49,283 nt of DNA from Acidimicrobiia bacterium. GTDB lineage: Bacteria; Actinomycetota; Acidimicrobiia; Acidimicrobiales; SKKL01. Each line of letters begins with the position of its first letter. The first letter of the stretch is position 1. A program made the translations under genes and the position numbers. Shown one piece after another: positions 1-8,014 of this stretch. The stretch covers positions 1-49,283 of the forward strand of contig JBAYRL010000010.1 in assembly GCA_041676705.1 (NCBI GenBank), written 5' to 3'. Below the pieces are notes generated by a model, which was given only the letters and a program-made list of their open reading frames with translations, did not search any database and was not told where the DNA came from.

Positions 1-297
1 ATCAGCCAGTGTTCCAAAGCTTGTAGCGCCGGGGGTGTCCTCAATAGCACCTAACACAGCATCCAACCCGGCCTGTGTGTCCCAACGATCCGCCCCCGAC
101 AGGGCCAGCAGTGCTTGTGCTTCACGACCTAACGATCGTAACGATGCAAGTTCGGTTTCGGTTTGGGCTTTGTTAAACACGGTTTGAAAACCAACAAACA
201 CCCCCAACACTAAAAGAGCACCAACCACAATGGTTAACACAACTTCTAACAAACTAAACCCGCTCTGAGCACGGCGACCACGATCAAAAACACACAT
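1..297 (-). CDS. Type IV prepilin-like protein, 3' end cut off by window edge
   Basis: The first 99 residues are visible; the gene runs off the left edge. After a short basic leader there is a classical prepilin cleavage motif (S-G then F-S-L-L-E, glutamate at +5) followed by a hydrophobic helix of about 20 residues. By family knowledge, prepilin peptidase would cut after the glycine and the helix would pack in a pilus core. The part after the helix (REAQALLALSGADRWDT and onward) closely matches the prepilin domain of the complete RCC1-repeat protein at 9286-10980, so this is a relative. Whether RCC1 repeats follow cannot be seen. Start chosen at the ATG ending at 297. Its upstream region is shared with a remnant at 6631-6696. 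The frame is open throughout. Confidence 0.8.
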   Translation of the reverse strand, partial: MCVFDRGRRAQSGFSLLEVVLTIVVGALLVLGVFVGFQTVFNKAQTETELASLRSLGREAQALLALSGADRWDTQAGLDAVLGAIEDTPGATSFGTLAD

Positions 298-304
298 ACC
301 CAGG

Positions 305-370
305 AACAATCCCACCAGCACCTCATAAATACCAACAAGACCCTGCTACTACTATTCGGTTTCACCAACC
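305..370 (-). repeat. Upstream region of the prepilin gene, copy 1 of a diverged duplication
   Basis: A 66-base stretch just upstream of the prepilin start aligns without gaps to 6631-6696 at roughly 80% identity by eye. It probably holds the 5' untranslated region or promoter of the prepilin gene. In the other copy the prepilin gene is gone. Confidence 0.6.
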
Positions 371-474
371 AACCTGTCACCACACCTTTGGCGATATGGA
401 CCAACACCCAAACCAACCCGAAATACCAGCCAGCGACACACATAGCTCTACCAGCAGGTAACACACCACCACCA

Positions 475-578
475 GGTTGTGATTGTTGCCACCTAAACCC
501 GTCACCACCCTGAAAACCGCTGCCTGTTTGGTAACGATCAATAACGGCAAATAACCACCCCTACCAACAAGGAAACCG
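475..578 (+). promoter_or_regulatory. Conserved leader, copy 1, ending in a ribosome binding site
   Basis: Bases 475-541 match 7043-7109 at 64 of 67 positions. A second identical block, caacaaggaaaccg, lies at 565-578 here and at 7130-7143 in the other copy. The second block contains the AAGGA ribosome binding site for the ATG at 581. GUUGCC near the start can pair with GGUAAC near the end of the 67-base block, so a structured RNA leader is possible. The conservation is seen directly; the RNA role and the strand are inference. It did not match the riboswitch consensus sequences I know, such as the c-di-GMP, cobalamin or glycine classes. Confidence 0.55.
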
Positions 579-580
579 TT

Positions 581-982
581 ATGTCACTAACACGCACCCG
601 CAAAACTCTGATTGCTGTAGCAACCGGCGCTACCCTATTCGGAATCACATTCGCGTCAGCAGCATCACTCGGAGGTGTAAACTCTAAAAGCCTTGGAGCA
701 GGCGACACAATCGTGGCGTCCTGCGACACAGACGGCGTAAACATAGACTACAACCACAGCTACGACCCGACCAACGGCCAATACCAAGTAGAAAACGTTA
801 CTATCTCCGACATTTCCGAAAACTGTGAAAACCACACCCTTGAAGTAACCCTAGCCGACACCCAAGGCACAGCACTCGCCACCGGCACCACAACCATCAC
901 AACCACCAGCGAAACTGTCACCCTCACCACCACACCATCAGCAGAAGCAGTAACCAACGCCCACATCATCATCACAGGCTAA
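581..982 (+). CDS. Small secreted protein with SipW-type signal peptide
   Basis: 133 residues. The N-terminus (basic TRTRK, hydrophobic ATGATLFGITFASA, then S-L-G-G) resembles signal peptides processed by SipW-type signal peptidases; a gene for such an enzyme lies at 8011-8580. The mature part is Thr/Asn-rich with two cysteines (in VASCDTDG and SENCENH) that could form a disulfide, and reads as a beta-rich extracellular domain. The start is the ATG with AAGGA seven bases upstream. It is transcribed away from the prepilin gene at the left edge, so the two share one divergent control region. A TasA/camelysin-like matrix role is possible by analogy only. Confidence 0.75.
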   Translation: MSLTRTRKTLIAVATGATLFGITFASAASLGGVNSKSLGAGDTIVASCDTDGVNIDYNHSYDPTNGQYQVENVTISDISENCENHTLEVTLADTQGTALATGTTTITTTSETVTLTTTPSAEAVTNAHIIITG

Positions 983-1003
983 CACCCCATAAAACAGGTT
1001 TAA

Positions 1004-1031
1004 CCGGCCCACACAAATACACGCGGGCCGG
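1004..1031 (+). terminator. GC-rich hairpin after the secreted-protein gene
   Basis: A 7-bp perfect inverted repeat (CCGGCCC / GGGCCGG) with a 14-base loop lies 21 bases after the stop at 982. No T-run follows, so it may only be a 3' stabilising hairpin. Confidence 0.4.
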
Positions 1032-1097
1032 CACCAATCAACACTCAACTATCACGTCCCCCGAAACACGTCCGAGACTCTTACACAACGAACCCCT

Positions 1098-1403
1098 TCA
1101 CAACTCTTCAAAAAGTAAAGGACCTAGAACGCCAGAAAACCTTGGAAACAACTTCAAATACACAACTACACGATCAACATCACCACACTCAGACAACGTG
1201 TCACCATCAATAGCACACCAACCCGGCCGACGACCTAACTTGTCCCACCCCCTAGTAATCTCAGGTAACAACCCACGCATACGTGCGTAATGCTCCTCAG
1301 ACAAATCCGATCGTTGTTGCAACACTAACACCACTCGAAACACCAGATGATCTACCGAGTAACCCAACACATTCTCTGCCAACACCCCAGCAGTAGGCGT
1401 CAC
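1098..1403 (-). pseudogene. Fragment of the helical-repeat paralogue family fused to an RCC1-prepilin remnant
   Basis: Reading leftwards from about 1,390, the frame encodes a stretch (VLQQRSDLSEEHYARMRGLL, then GDTLSECGDVDRVVVYLKL) that aligns with the middle of the paralogue at 4442-5917 (VLRRPDLDDDMYMLLRETLA; GKTLAECNDPEQVLTYLQQL). Both the N-terminal half and the conserved C-terminal W motif are missing. The fragment begins directly after the RCC1 signature GDAYCWG of the broken prepilin gene, in another frame, so two gene families are joined at a recombination or deletion junction near 1,395. A GTG at 1403 could start a 101-residue product, but I see no ribosome binding site and regard it as a remnant. 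Confidence 0.75.
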
Positions 1404-2044
1404 CGCCTGTGGTTAGGCCACACGTGCGCCCTCCACCAGCACTGGTTTGTGCCCAAATCCCTGGGTCCAGTTTAGATTCTGGTTCGGTTGTAGTGGGAGC
1501 TGGATGTCCGGGTTGGACGATAGTGGCGTTGATACCTGGTATTTGCTTGTTTGTGACCGCTTCGGACGGAGAGGCTTCACCAATAGCCTCTAGTCCGGTT
1601 ACGATGCTCCGTCGTCCAACAGTACTACCATGACCAGGGTTCTTGGGGAACGTGTGAAGGTGAGCTTGAACACTTCGCGCCACACGTCTCCCTCAATAAC
1701 TGTTGTGTTACTGTCATCTGCAACAACCCCGATGGTCTGGGCTTGGGTGGGTGGCCAGTCTTCTAACGCCCCCAGCACTGCGTCTAACCCGGCTTGGTAT
1801 CCCACGCATCTGCCCCCGATATAGCTAAGAGTGCTTGGGCTTCACGCACCACAGATTTTAGTGCTGCAAGCTCGTCATGTTCACGGGTTTTGTTAAACAC
1901 ATTTTGGAACGACACAAACGCTGGGAGGGCTAACCAGACTGTCACTATTAAACCCAACACGATTTCTATCAGTGTTTAACCCCTCCGACCACGTACAGAA
2001 GTAGTGGTGGGGTTATGGCCGGGTTTGGGGGTGGTTGGTGACAT
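1400..2044 (-). pseudogene. Broken RCC1-repeat prepilin-like gene
   Basis: The intact relative is at 9286-10980. The start region is preserved (ATG ending at 2044, MSPTTPKPGHNP), as are the prepilin helix (TLIEIVLGL), the phrases REAQALLAISGAD and GLDAVLGALEDWPP, the linker SPSEAVTNKQIPGIN, and the first RCC1 motif GDAYCWG. Several lesions are visible. A base is lost in the RRGLTL codons, giving a stop before TLIEI. A second base is lost after WDT, again giving a stop. There is a frame change after LLDDGAS, and all further RCC1 repeats are replaced by the paralogue fragment. It cannot give a full protein. It may be a dead copy or a silent donor cassette; the sequence does not decide between them. 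Confidence 0.9.
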
Positions 2045-2514
2045 GGGGGTTTATTGTCCCCTGCTCCTGGTTTTAAAACCGGACGCCCGTTTTATAGCCC
2101 ACCATGTTTTTTGTGGGTTTGTTTTCAAAGTTTAAAACGGTAACACCCATAGTTTCAGGTGCAAACAACTAGTAGTTACAAGACCCTGGTGACGTAGAAG
2201 AGTTGCATGACCGGTGTTCTAAAGAGGAACACGGTGGTGTATGTTCGGTTTGTGGTGTGTCTAACATTGTGGTTTTAACAGCTAGAGTCATGTAAAATGG
2301 TTGTACCAAACCCATCTTGGTAACACAGGTTTCAATGTTTGTACATTGCAGCCCACATTCCACGCTTACTTTTTTGCTGTCAAAGTTTTTCTGGATAGAC
2401 CCTCTCAAAACCTGTTTCAAACCCTGCCCCCTAGCTGTGGTGTCACTGGTCAACACAAAACATGGCTGACCAAAAACAGGTCAGCCACGCTTGTTCAACT
2501 AGTATGCGCATATT
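2045..2514. other. Intergenic stretch, no supportable gene
   Basis: About 470 bases between the broken prepilin gene and the first paralogue. Just upstream of the pseudogene ATG there is a short block (accaggagcaggggacaata) also found before the intact prepilin gene. Apart from the terminator hairpin at 2463-2487 I see nothing convincing. Short open frames here lack ribosome binding sites and homology. Confidence 0.6.
2463..2487 (-). terminator. Terminator of the first helical-repeat paralogue
   Basis: Perfect 9-bp inverted repeat (TGGCTGACC / GGTCAGCCA), 7-base loop, followed on the minus strand by TGTTTTGTG. It lies 27 bases beyond the stop of the gene at 2515-3975. Confidence 0.75.
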
Positions 2515-3975
2515 TTATTGTAAGGACACTAGTTTTTTAGATGTCTCTACAAGTTTTCCAAAAGTTTGTTCCCAACCAGGTAACAGCTGAAACAACGTTT
2601 CCCATTCCATGATCGATTGAGGTGTTGTCCCATCCCCTAGTTTTGTTTCAAACCAGGCTGCCTGATCACAAGCTTTATCTTCTGATGCTAACTGGTCTAT
2701 TGTGCTGTGCGACCAGTCAAGCCCAACAGGTAACAGATCTGGGTTGTTAAAGAAGACGGGGGCGGTTCTTCTAATAGGAACGTTACTTGCGATCACATTC
2801 TCAAACTGTTGTGGCCATACAACCGGACGGTCAGCACCACGCCCATGTGCTTGTGGTAACTTGTCCTCATATCCCCAATGAAGCGAGCAACGTTGTGAAA
2901 ACATAGACTGGTCAACCCCTACAATGTCTTGTAACGCCACCACAGCTTTTCTAGGGAACCATTCCCTCAACGGAACCTTATACCGAAACCTGTTATGAAA
3001 CACTAGTCGTAACGACTCAACAAACTGTTTGTTAGCCATCAGCTCCCGGTCCAACAAAATTTCTAGAAGAACTCTATGACGCAACGTTGGCGACAAATAG
3101 CCACCCCATATGTTATTAAAAGACCAGAACTCCCCAAAATTTTGGGTTAGTTCCGACCAGGTAACCGGTTCGGTTCGTAACAACTCACGCTGCTCATCGA
3201 AATGCTTACGTACCAGATGGAGTACCATCTGCGCCCGTACCGTTTCAAACATTGACGACGGTAACCACGGATTATGTAGCAAAGTAAACCAAACCTTACC
3301 AAACTGTTCAGGGCGCACCAGCGACGATACAATAATATTAGCAACAACCTGTTCCGAAACCGACAGCCCTGCTAATAAAGCCGCCAAATTAGGGTAGTAC
3401 GGCATTTTCAACTGGTTTATAAGATGTGGGCGTCGAAACAAAACTGCTTCAATAGCTCGACGATACACACTTTCTCCCCCACCCAAATAAAACGAACCGA
3501 GGTTACATACCTGTAACAACTCGTCATCGCTAAACCCTGTGTCGTCCCACACCACCCATTTAACCATGTCAACCGGTTCAAGTTTACGAGCAGCCCGTGT
3601 TTTTAACTGTTTCGTATACCCATCCGCAGCATCAACAAAAACTGCTGCGTTTTCACTTGACAAGCTACCCATAACCGACAGATACAACTCGTCAGGTAAA
3701 AACCAGTTTAACAGCGCCGTTTGTAACACACTCACACGCCGTTCTTTCCGACCCAACAAAAACGTTACCAGCCCAGAATCACGACTGTTAGACAACAATA
3801 GTCGTGTAACCTCTGCCGATTTGAACCGTTCATAAAACGGTTCAACAACCCCAACAGTAACATTAGGGTTAGCAGCAACCTTTGCTACCACATCCTTGTT
3901 TTCCCCCAACACTCTCATAGCCACATCTAAAACATGTGGCGATGAAACACACCCCAAAAAAGAGGGTACAATCAC
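2515..3975 (-). CDS. Helical-repeat paralogue 1, function unknown
   Basis: 486 residues, no recognised family. It is one of six paralogues in this window. The sequence is leucine-rich and looks all-helical, with short blocks of the kind FKSAEVTRLLLSNSRDS and RVSVLQTALLNWFLPDELYL that recur in the others, resembling HEAT or leucine-rich-variant repeats. The C-terminus carries the family signature (LGDGTTPQS, W-E-T-L-F, LLPGWEQTF). No signal peptide or membrane helix is seen, so it is probably cytoplasmic. It is closest to the copy at 13179-14702, sharing the NWFLPD block. The start is a GTG with GGAGG ten bases upstream. It is monocistronic by its own terminator. Confidence 0.85.
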   Translation of the reverse strand: MIVPSFLGCVSSPHVLDVAMRVLGENKDVVAKVAANPNVTVGVVEPFYERFKSAEVTRLLLSNSRDSGLVTFLLGRKERRVSVLQTALLNWFLPDELYLSVMGSLSSENAAVFVDAADGYTKQLKTRAARKLEPVDMVKWVVWDDTGFSDDELLQVCNLGSFYLGGGESVYRRAIEAVLFRRPHLINQLKMPYYPNLAALLAGLSVSEQVVANIIVSSLVRPEQFGKVWFTLLHNPWLPSSMFETVRAQMVLHLVRKHFDEQRELLRTEPVTWSELTQNFGEFWSFNNIWGGYLSPTLRHRVLLEILLDRELMANKQFVESLRLVFHNRFRYKVPLREWFPRKAVVALQDIVGVDQSMFSQRCSLHWGYEDKLPQAHGRGADRPVVWPQQFENVIASNVPIRRTAPVFFNNPDLLPVGLDWSHSTIDQLASEDKACDQAAWFETKLGDGTTPQSIMEWETLFQLLPGWEQTFGKLVETSKKLVSLQ

Positions 3976-4441
3976 CTAAACCCAACCTCCACCTAGACAA
4001 CTCGTTTGTAACAACACACAACCACCACCAAAACATTTAAACCGATAGTGGCTGGTGTGTAACACTGTTCAACGCTAACCCCCCACAAACAAACACCCCA
4101 GCACGTTGTTCTTTTCGACCCAACAAACCCGACAACACCCGAAACATGGTCTTAGCCCCTGAACTTCCCCACTATGGTTAAACCTACCCTGGGGAGCCCA
4201 CCAACCAGCCAACCAAGCCACCCTCTAACCCACCCGACCATCAACCCTCCAACCGACCATCCAAACGACTATCAGGGGCATGTGAAGCTCTTACGGGTAG
4301 CTGCTAGCTTTGCCCTGCAAAGGCGAATGTTTTTGGTGGGTTCTTCATAGAGCTATCTGTTGCTAATAGTAAGGGTTGGACCCAACACGAATGGCACCAA
4401 CCCTTGTTTTGTTACAACATAAACAATTTGCGGTAACTGGT
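3976..4441. other. C/A-rich intergenic stretch with two possible RNA hairpins
   Basis: 466 bases between two paralogues without a supportable gene. The left half is strongly C/A-rich on the plus strand. At 4272-4316 AGGGGCA can pair with TTGCCCT around a loop that itself holds AGCT repeats. The hairpin at 4371-4405 is listed separately. Confidence 0.5.
4371..4405 (-). terminator. Inverted repeat after paralogue 2
   Basis: Perfect 9-bp inverted repeat (AAGGGTTGG / CCAACCCTT) with a 17-base loop, 36 bases beyond the stop of the gene at 4442-5917. There is no T-run on the minus strand side, so terminator function is uncertain. Confidence 0.45.
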
Positions 4442-5917
4442 TTAGTTAGTTTTGTTAGTAATATTTACAAGCTCTTGAAATGTGTGTTCCCATTCAGGGA
4501 GCAACAAAAACAGTATCACCCAACGTTGTTTAGATTCCGGTGTTGACCCGTCTTTTAACTGATCGGTTAGCCAAACAGCTAAACTGTACGGTGAAACAGC
4601 ACTGTTAACATCAATATCTTGTGGGGTTAGTTGCCCCACAAACCTCCCGTTCGTTAGCTCACTGCTACTAGTTTCCCAGGCGGTTAACGCTACTGGCGGA
4701 TAGTACAGTAGAGGTTCAGATACAACCCCACCGTCTTGGTCGGGATGCCCCGTCAACAAAAACTTGGCGAGCGACCTACCCGACTTATTGGACAGGTCAT
4801 CCCATGGCATATCATAAAGTTCTTGTAACACCGGCACTATTTCTGGTGGAACTGACTGCAGCGACCCGCGAAGCGACCCCCAACAGGTTTCTTGTTGAAT
4901 AAACTTACGAAGCTCAACATGTTCCCACACCACCGGGTTGGACGCTATCTCCCCAAGTAAATACAACACTACCGACATTGGCAGACCGTCCATAAACCAA
5001 CCTGAACGTAACTGTTGCAAATATGTAAGTACCTGTTCCGGGTCGTTACACTCAGCTAACGTTTTACCCCGCATCGGACGGTACCTAACTGTCGGACCTA
5101 ACAACCTCACTGGAACATCGCCACGTTCCGCTAACGTTTCCCGCAACAACATGTACATGTCGTCATCTAAATCAGGGCGACGTAAAACACCCAACGCAAC
5201 ATCGAGCACGTCACGATCAGAGTTTAAAACCAAACCCACAATCCTAGAAACCCACACCCCGAGCTCCTCACTCGATAACGGAGCATGTACAACACAGTCC
5301 CACAACACCATGTTATCACCAGCGACAACAAGACTTCTAAGACCTGGATACAAACACAAAATTTGTTTCAAACAATCCTTAGACTCCACATCTAACGTTT
5401 TAGATGCAGCAACATCAACCAAAATATCCCAAACCTGTTCCTCCCCAACAAGAGCACAACCACCCTCAACAAGCCATCGCAACTGGGTTTGAGGATCCAT
5501 CTCAGACACCCTATCTACCAACAAGCTAGCTGGATAGTTGCTAAACAACCCAACAAGACGATCCACACTGGTTTCCGGCCACCGTTCTACAACAAGTTCC
5601 GCCTGCGAAACCGGCAGTTTCCATGTCCTAACCATAGATTCCAACACAGGCACACGCTGCTCACCTTTACGAAGCAACACCTCAACAATGTTCGGATCTG
5701 ACGAACCCGTCACCACCGATTTAGTAACAGTTTCAGGTTGAAACACATCCCAATATTTATCAACCGTAGCAGCAGACAAACACGGGTGACTAGCCACACC
5801 TTGCACAAGCAACCGATCTTGCGCACCAGAACCAAACTCTACATCTAACACCACATTTACCATCACATCTAACACGACGTCATGACAAATATACGGCACT
5901 AAACTACGAATCACCAT
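4442..5917 (-). CDS. Helical-repeat paralogue 2, function unknown
   Basis: 491 residues from the chosen ATG, which follows an AAAGGAG ribosome binding site by eight bases; the longer upstream frame has no such site. It has the same plan as the other five copies. The N-terminal helical region (MVIRSLVPYICHDVVLDV) is followed by the block GEQRVPVLESMVRTWKLP near residue 90. The middle region has RGKTLAECNDPEQVLTYLQQ, and the C-terminal signature is LKDGSTPES, W-V-I-L-F, LLLPEWEHTF. The glycine of the usual LGDG is lysine here. It is rich in Val, Leu and Asp and has no secretion signal. This copy is the best match to the fragment at 1098-1403. Function is not known to me. Confidence 0.85.
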   Translation of the reverse strand: MVIRSLVPYICHDVVLDVMVNVVLDVEFGSGAQDRLLVQGVASHPCLSAATVDKYWDVFQPETVTKSVVTGSSDPNIVEVLLRKGEQRVPVLESMVRTWKLPVSQAELVVERWPETSVDRLVGLFSNYPASLLVDRVSEMDPQTQLRWLVEGGCALVGEEQVWDILVDVAASKTLDVESKDCLKQILCLYPGLRSLVVAGDNMVLWDCVVHAPLSSEELGVWVSRIVGLVLNSDRDVLDVALGVLRRPDLDDDMYMLLRETLAERGDVPVRLLGPTVRYRPMRGKTLAECNDPEQVLTYLQQLRSGWFMDGLPMSVVLYLLGEIASNPVVWEHVELRKFIQQETCWGSLRGSLQSVPPEIVPVLQELYDMPWDDLSNKSGRSLAKFLLTGHPDQDGGVVSEPLLYYPPVALTAWETSSSELTNGRFVGQLTPQDIDVNSAVSPYSLAVWLTDQLKDGSTPESKQRWVILFLLLPEWEHTFQELVNITNKTN

Positions 5918-6285
5918 CACACAACTCCTTTTATATAAAAACAACTCTGGAATACGGTCACCCAACCACCGTTACCCCCTACATCACAAACAACTGTGCT
6001 ACACCCCCACCACAACACAAACCTTGCCCTTAACGTTTAAGAACACCCCTGTTTTTAACTGTCCCCAGAAAAACACATAACCCACACACAGGCCAGCACC
6101 ACTTAACGCAGACCCCAACCCAGAAACCAGAATGGTTATCAGCAACGGTTCTGTAGCAACAACCACCCCTACAACCACACCGTCACCCATTAACCCTGAC
6201 GATATGCAGCCCTCCCATAACTAGCAGGCAGGTATTGAACCGTCCTGTGTCCTACCTACAAACAAAGGTCTACCCCAACATCCCC

Positions 6286-6519
6286 AACTGGTGTCCCTGT
6301 TCCTACAACACCCAACACACAAAACGTCTTCAAAAAACAATCAGCACAACGTCTAGCACGACTTGTGGGCCCCACCACTCAGTACCCAACATCACCCCAA
6401 CACCCAACTGGTGTCCCTGTTCCTACAACACACAACACACAAAACGTCTTCAAAAAACAATCAGCACAACGTCTAGCACGACTTGTGGGCCCCACCACTC
6501 AGTACCCAACATCACCCCC
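6286..6519. repeat. 120-bp tandem direct repeat, two copies
   Basis: Unit one begins at 6286 (aactggtgtccctgttccta) and unit two exactly 120 bases later at 6406. They differ at one or two positions over the unit, and a short third beginning (acacccaact) follows at 6521. The period is a multiple of three, so an open frame crosses both units, but it lacks a ribosome binding site and any similarity. I treat it as non-coding. Confidence 0.9.
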
Positions 6520-6630
6520 AACACCCAACTTGTGACCCGCCACCACATAACACAACCTAACAACACCAACCCCAGCGGTTTAGATTTCACCGAACACATC
6601 TAAACACACACACACTTATATATGTGTGAG

Positions 6631-6696
6631 AACAGTCCCACCGGCACCCCATAAATATCACCAAAACCCTACTACCACTATCAGGTTTCACAAACC
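6631..6696 (-). repeat. Prepilin upstream region, orphan copy 2
   Basis: Aligns gap-free to 305-370. On the minus strand the position where the prepilin ATG should follow leads only into the alternating CA/TA stretch at 6605-6630; no prepilin coding sequence remains. This marks a lost gene. Confidence 0.55.
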
Positions 6697-7042
6697 AACA
6701 CCACAGCAACAACGAGACAACAACTGGTTACCATCCCAACCCGCACACCCACAAAACGTTAGATGACCACAGTTACATGCACCCGCCACAGGCGCATACT
6801 TTATGAATGACAGGTAAGCGTCGGTGGCAGCACCTACCACGAAGATACCTAACAGGTTTACTGGTTTGATGCTCAAACACACATCCACAGAGAAACACTT
6901 CTCACAACAACCCCATCTAAGCGTGTGCTACACTGACCAACCAGTTTGCAACACACACCTTATCACTTGTGACGGGCTACACAACACGTTTCACCAGCAA
7001 CCCAACACACACCTAAACTAGCTGGTAACAAAACCGTAACAC

Positions 7043-7143
7043 GGTTGTGAATGTTGCCACCTAAACCCGTCACCACCCTGAAAACCGGTGCCCGTTTGGT
7101 AACGATCAACAACAACTAACCAGCATCGCCAACAAGGAAACCG
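7043..7143 (+). promoter_or_regulatory. Conserved leader, copy 2, with an orphaned ribosome binding site
   Basis: Near-identical to 475-578. The terminal block caacaaggaaaccg is kept, but no start codon follows at the matching distance; the next gene begins 89 bases further on. Either the leader is now a long 5' untranslated region for the 7232-8580 operon, or it is a relic whose own gene was replaced. Confidence 0.5.
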
Positions 7144-7231
7144 AAAGCTTTTTAACACCCACACCTACTCCCGCTTTAGATAACACAATAACACCCCCTA
7201 AAGCCTTAAAGGACCACCCTTTGTTTGGTTT

Positions 7232-8014
7232 GTGATGTCTCACCAACACCCCACTTTACCTAAACCCCCAACCAGATCCGTGACAGCTGTACACACAGCA
7301 CTAACAACACTTGTTGCTGTTGTGTTTATCGGGCTAGCAACATTAACAACAGGTTCCGCAGCAACACTCACGATCCGAACCGCCACCCTAGACACATACA
7401 CCCACCAACACGTACAACACCCCACACCCACCCCAATAGCTGTCACCACTTTTTCTGAAACACGTTGGGGGCTGCTAAACGGAGAGCCGTTACAAACAGG
7501 ACAACGTTGGCGCACAGACCAAGGCACACTCACCGTAGACCTCTCAAAACAAGTGTCATCTACCAGACTCCTCCCAGGGATTTCACGAGCATCCATCGAA
7601 ACAAACCAAACAAACATCGAAATAACAACCCACATGTTATTCCACCGAAGTTTACTACCCGGATACCAACCCCGCGACGCCGGAGTTATGCTCCACGCAT
7701 CCCCCAACGCCAACAACTACCTAGCTGTAATACATTCCGATAACAACTCGGGACGGATACAACTCACCAAAACAATAAACGGAACACGAACCCTACTAGC
7801 CGACAAAACCGGTATCGGCCGCCCCAACACCACAACAATGAAAGTCGTGTCCTACAACCAAACCATCACCATCTGGATGGACAACACCCACATACTCACC
7901 CACCACCTCAACAACACCGACACCAACCTCTTCAAACCCAACACCCGCCACGGCATCATCACCGACAAAGACAACCTCACCTACTACACACACTTCACCG
8001 TGACCCAAATATGA
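7232..8014 (+). CDS. Secreted protein, likely SipW-type signal peptidase substrate
   Basis: 260 residues. After a 20-residue Pro/Thr-rich start comes one hydrophobic segment (TALTTLVAVVFIGLATLTTG) followed by S-A-A, a likely signal peptidase site. The mature part, about 210 residues, is Asn/Thr-rich with alternating hydrophobics. It reads like a jelly-roll (LamG/concanavalin-like) fold, with phrases such as SPNANNYLAVIHSDNNSGRI and TTTMKVVSYNQTITIWMDN; this fold call is inference. The gene overlaps the signal peptidase gene by the ATGA of its stop codon, which implies coupled translation and a dedicated enzyme-substrate pair. A GTG at 7232 and an ATG one codon later are both possible starts; AAAGGA lies rather far upstream (7208-7213). 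Confidence 0.75.
   Translation: MMSHQHPTLPKPPTRSVTAVHTALTTLVAVVFIGLATLTTGSAATLTIRTATLDTYTHQHVQHPTPTPIAVTTFSETRWGLLNGEPLQTGQRWRTDQGTLTVDLSKQVSSTRLLPGISRASIETNQTNIEITTHMLFHRSLLPGYQPRDAGVMLHASPNANNYLAVIHSDNNSGRIQLTKTINGTRTLLADKTGIGRPNTTTMKVVSYNQTITIWMDNTHILTHHLNNTDTNLFKPNTRHGIITDKDNLTYYTHFTVTQI

Larger units (their letters stand above)
5918..7231. other. 1.3-kb C/A-rich intergenic region built from duplicated pieces
   Basis: No convincing gene. The plus strand is strikingly poor in G and T. It holds the 120-bp tandem repeat, the remnant prepilin upstream region (6631-6696) and the second leader copy (7043-7143). The outer two parts occur in the same order at 305-578, so this region seems to be an expanded copy of the divergent control region at the left of the window. 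A minus-strand frame at 5999-6190 would encode a hydrophobic 63-residue peptide, but G/T-rich DNA gives such frames by chance. Confidence 0.55.

Noticed and set aside
246..464. Cysteine- and tryptophan-rich small protein upstream of the prepilin gene
   Set aside because: It overlaps the prepilin start in another frame and covers the duplicated control region; no initiation signal.
475..541. Known riboswitch (c-di-GMP, cobalamin, glycine, SAM)
   Set aside because: The conserved leader lacks the core consensus bases of these classes as I know them; only a long-range pairing is visible.
2169..2456. 95-residue minus-strand open frame
   Set aside because: It sits in the terminator region of paralogue 1 and has no ribosome binding site or relation to the neighbouring families.
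6286..6530. CRISPR array
   Set aside because: Only two contiguous 120-base units without spacers; no cas genes seen.
6235..6603. Open frame across the 120-bp repeat
   Set aside because: It has no ribosome binding site and no similarity, and it stays open because the period is divisible by three and local DNA is poor in T and G, hence in stop codons.
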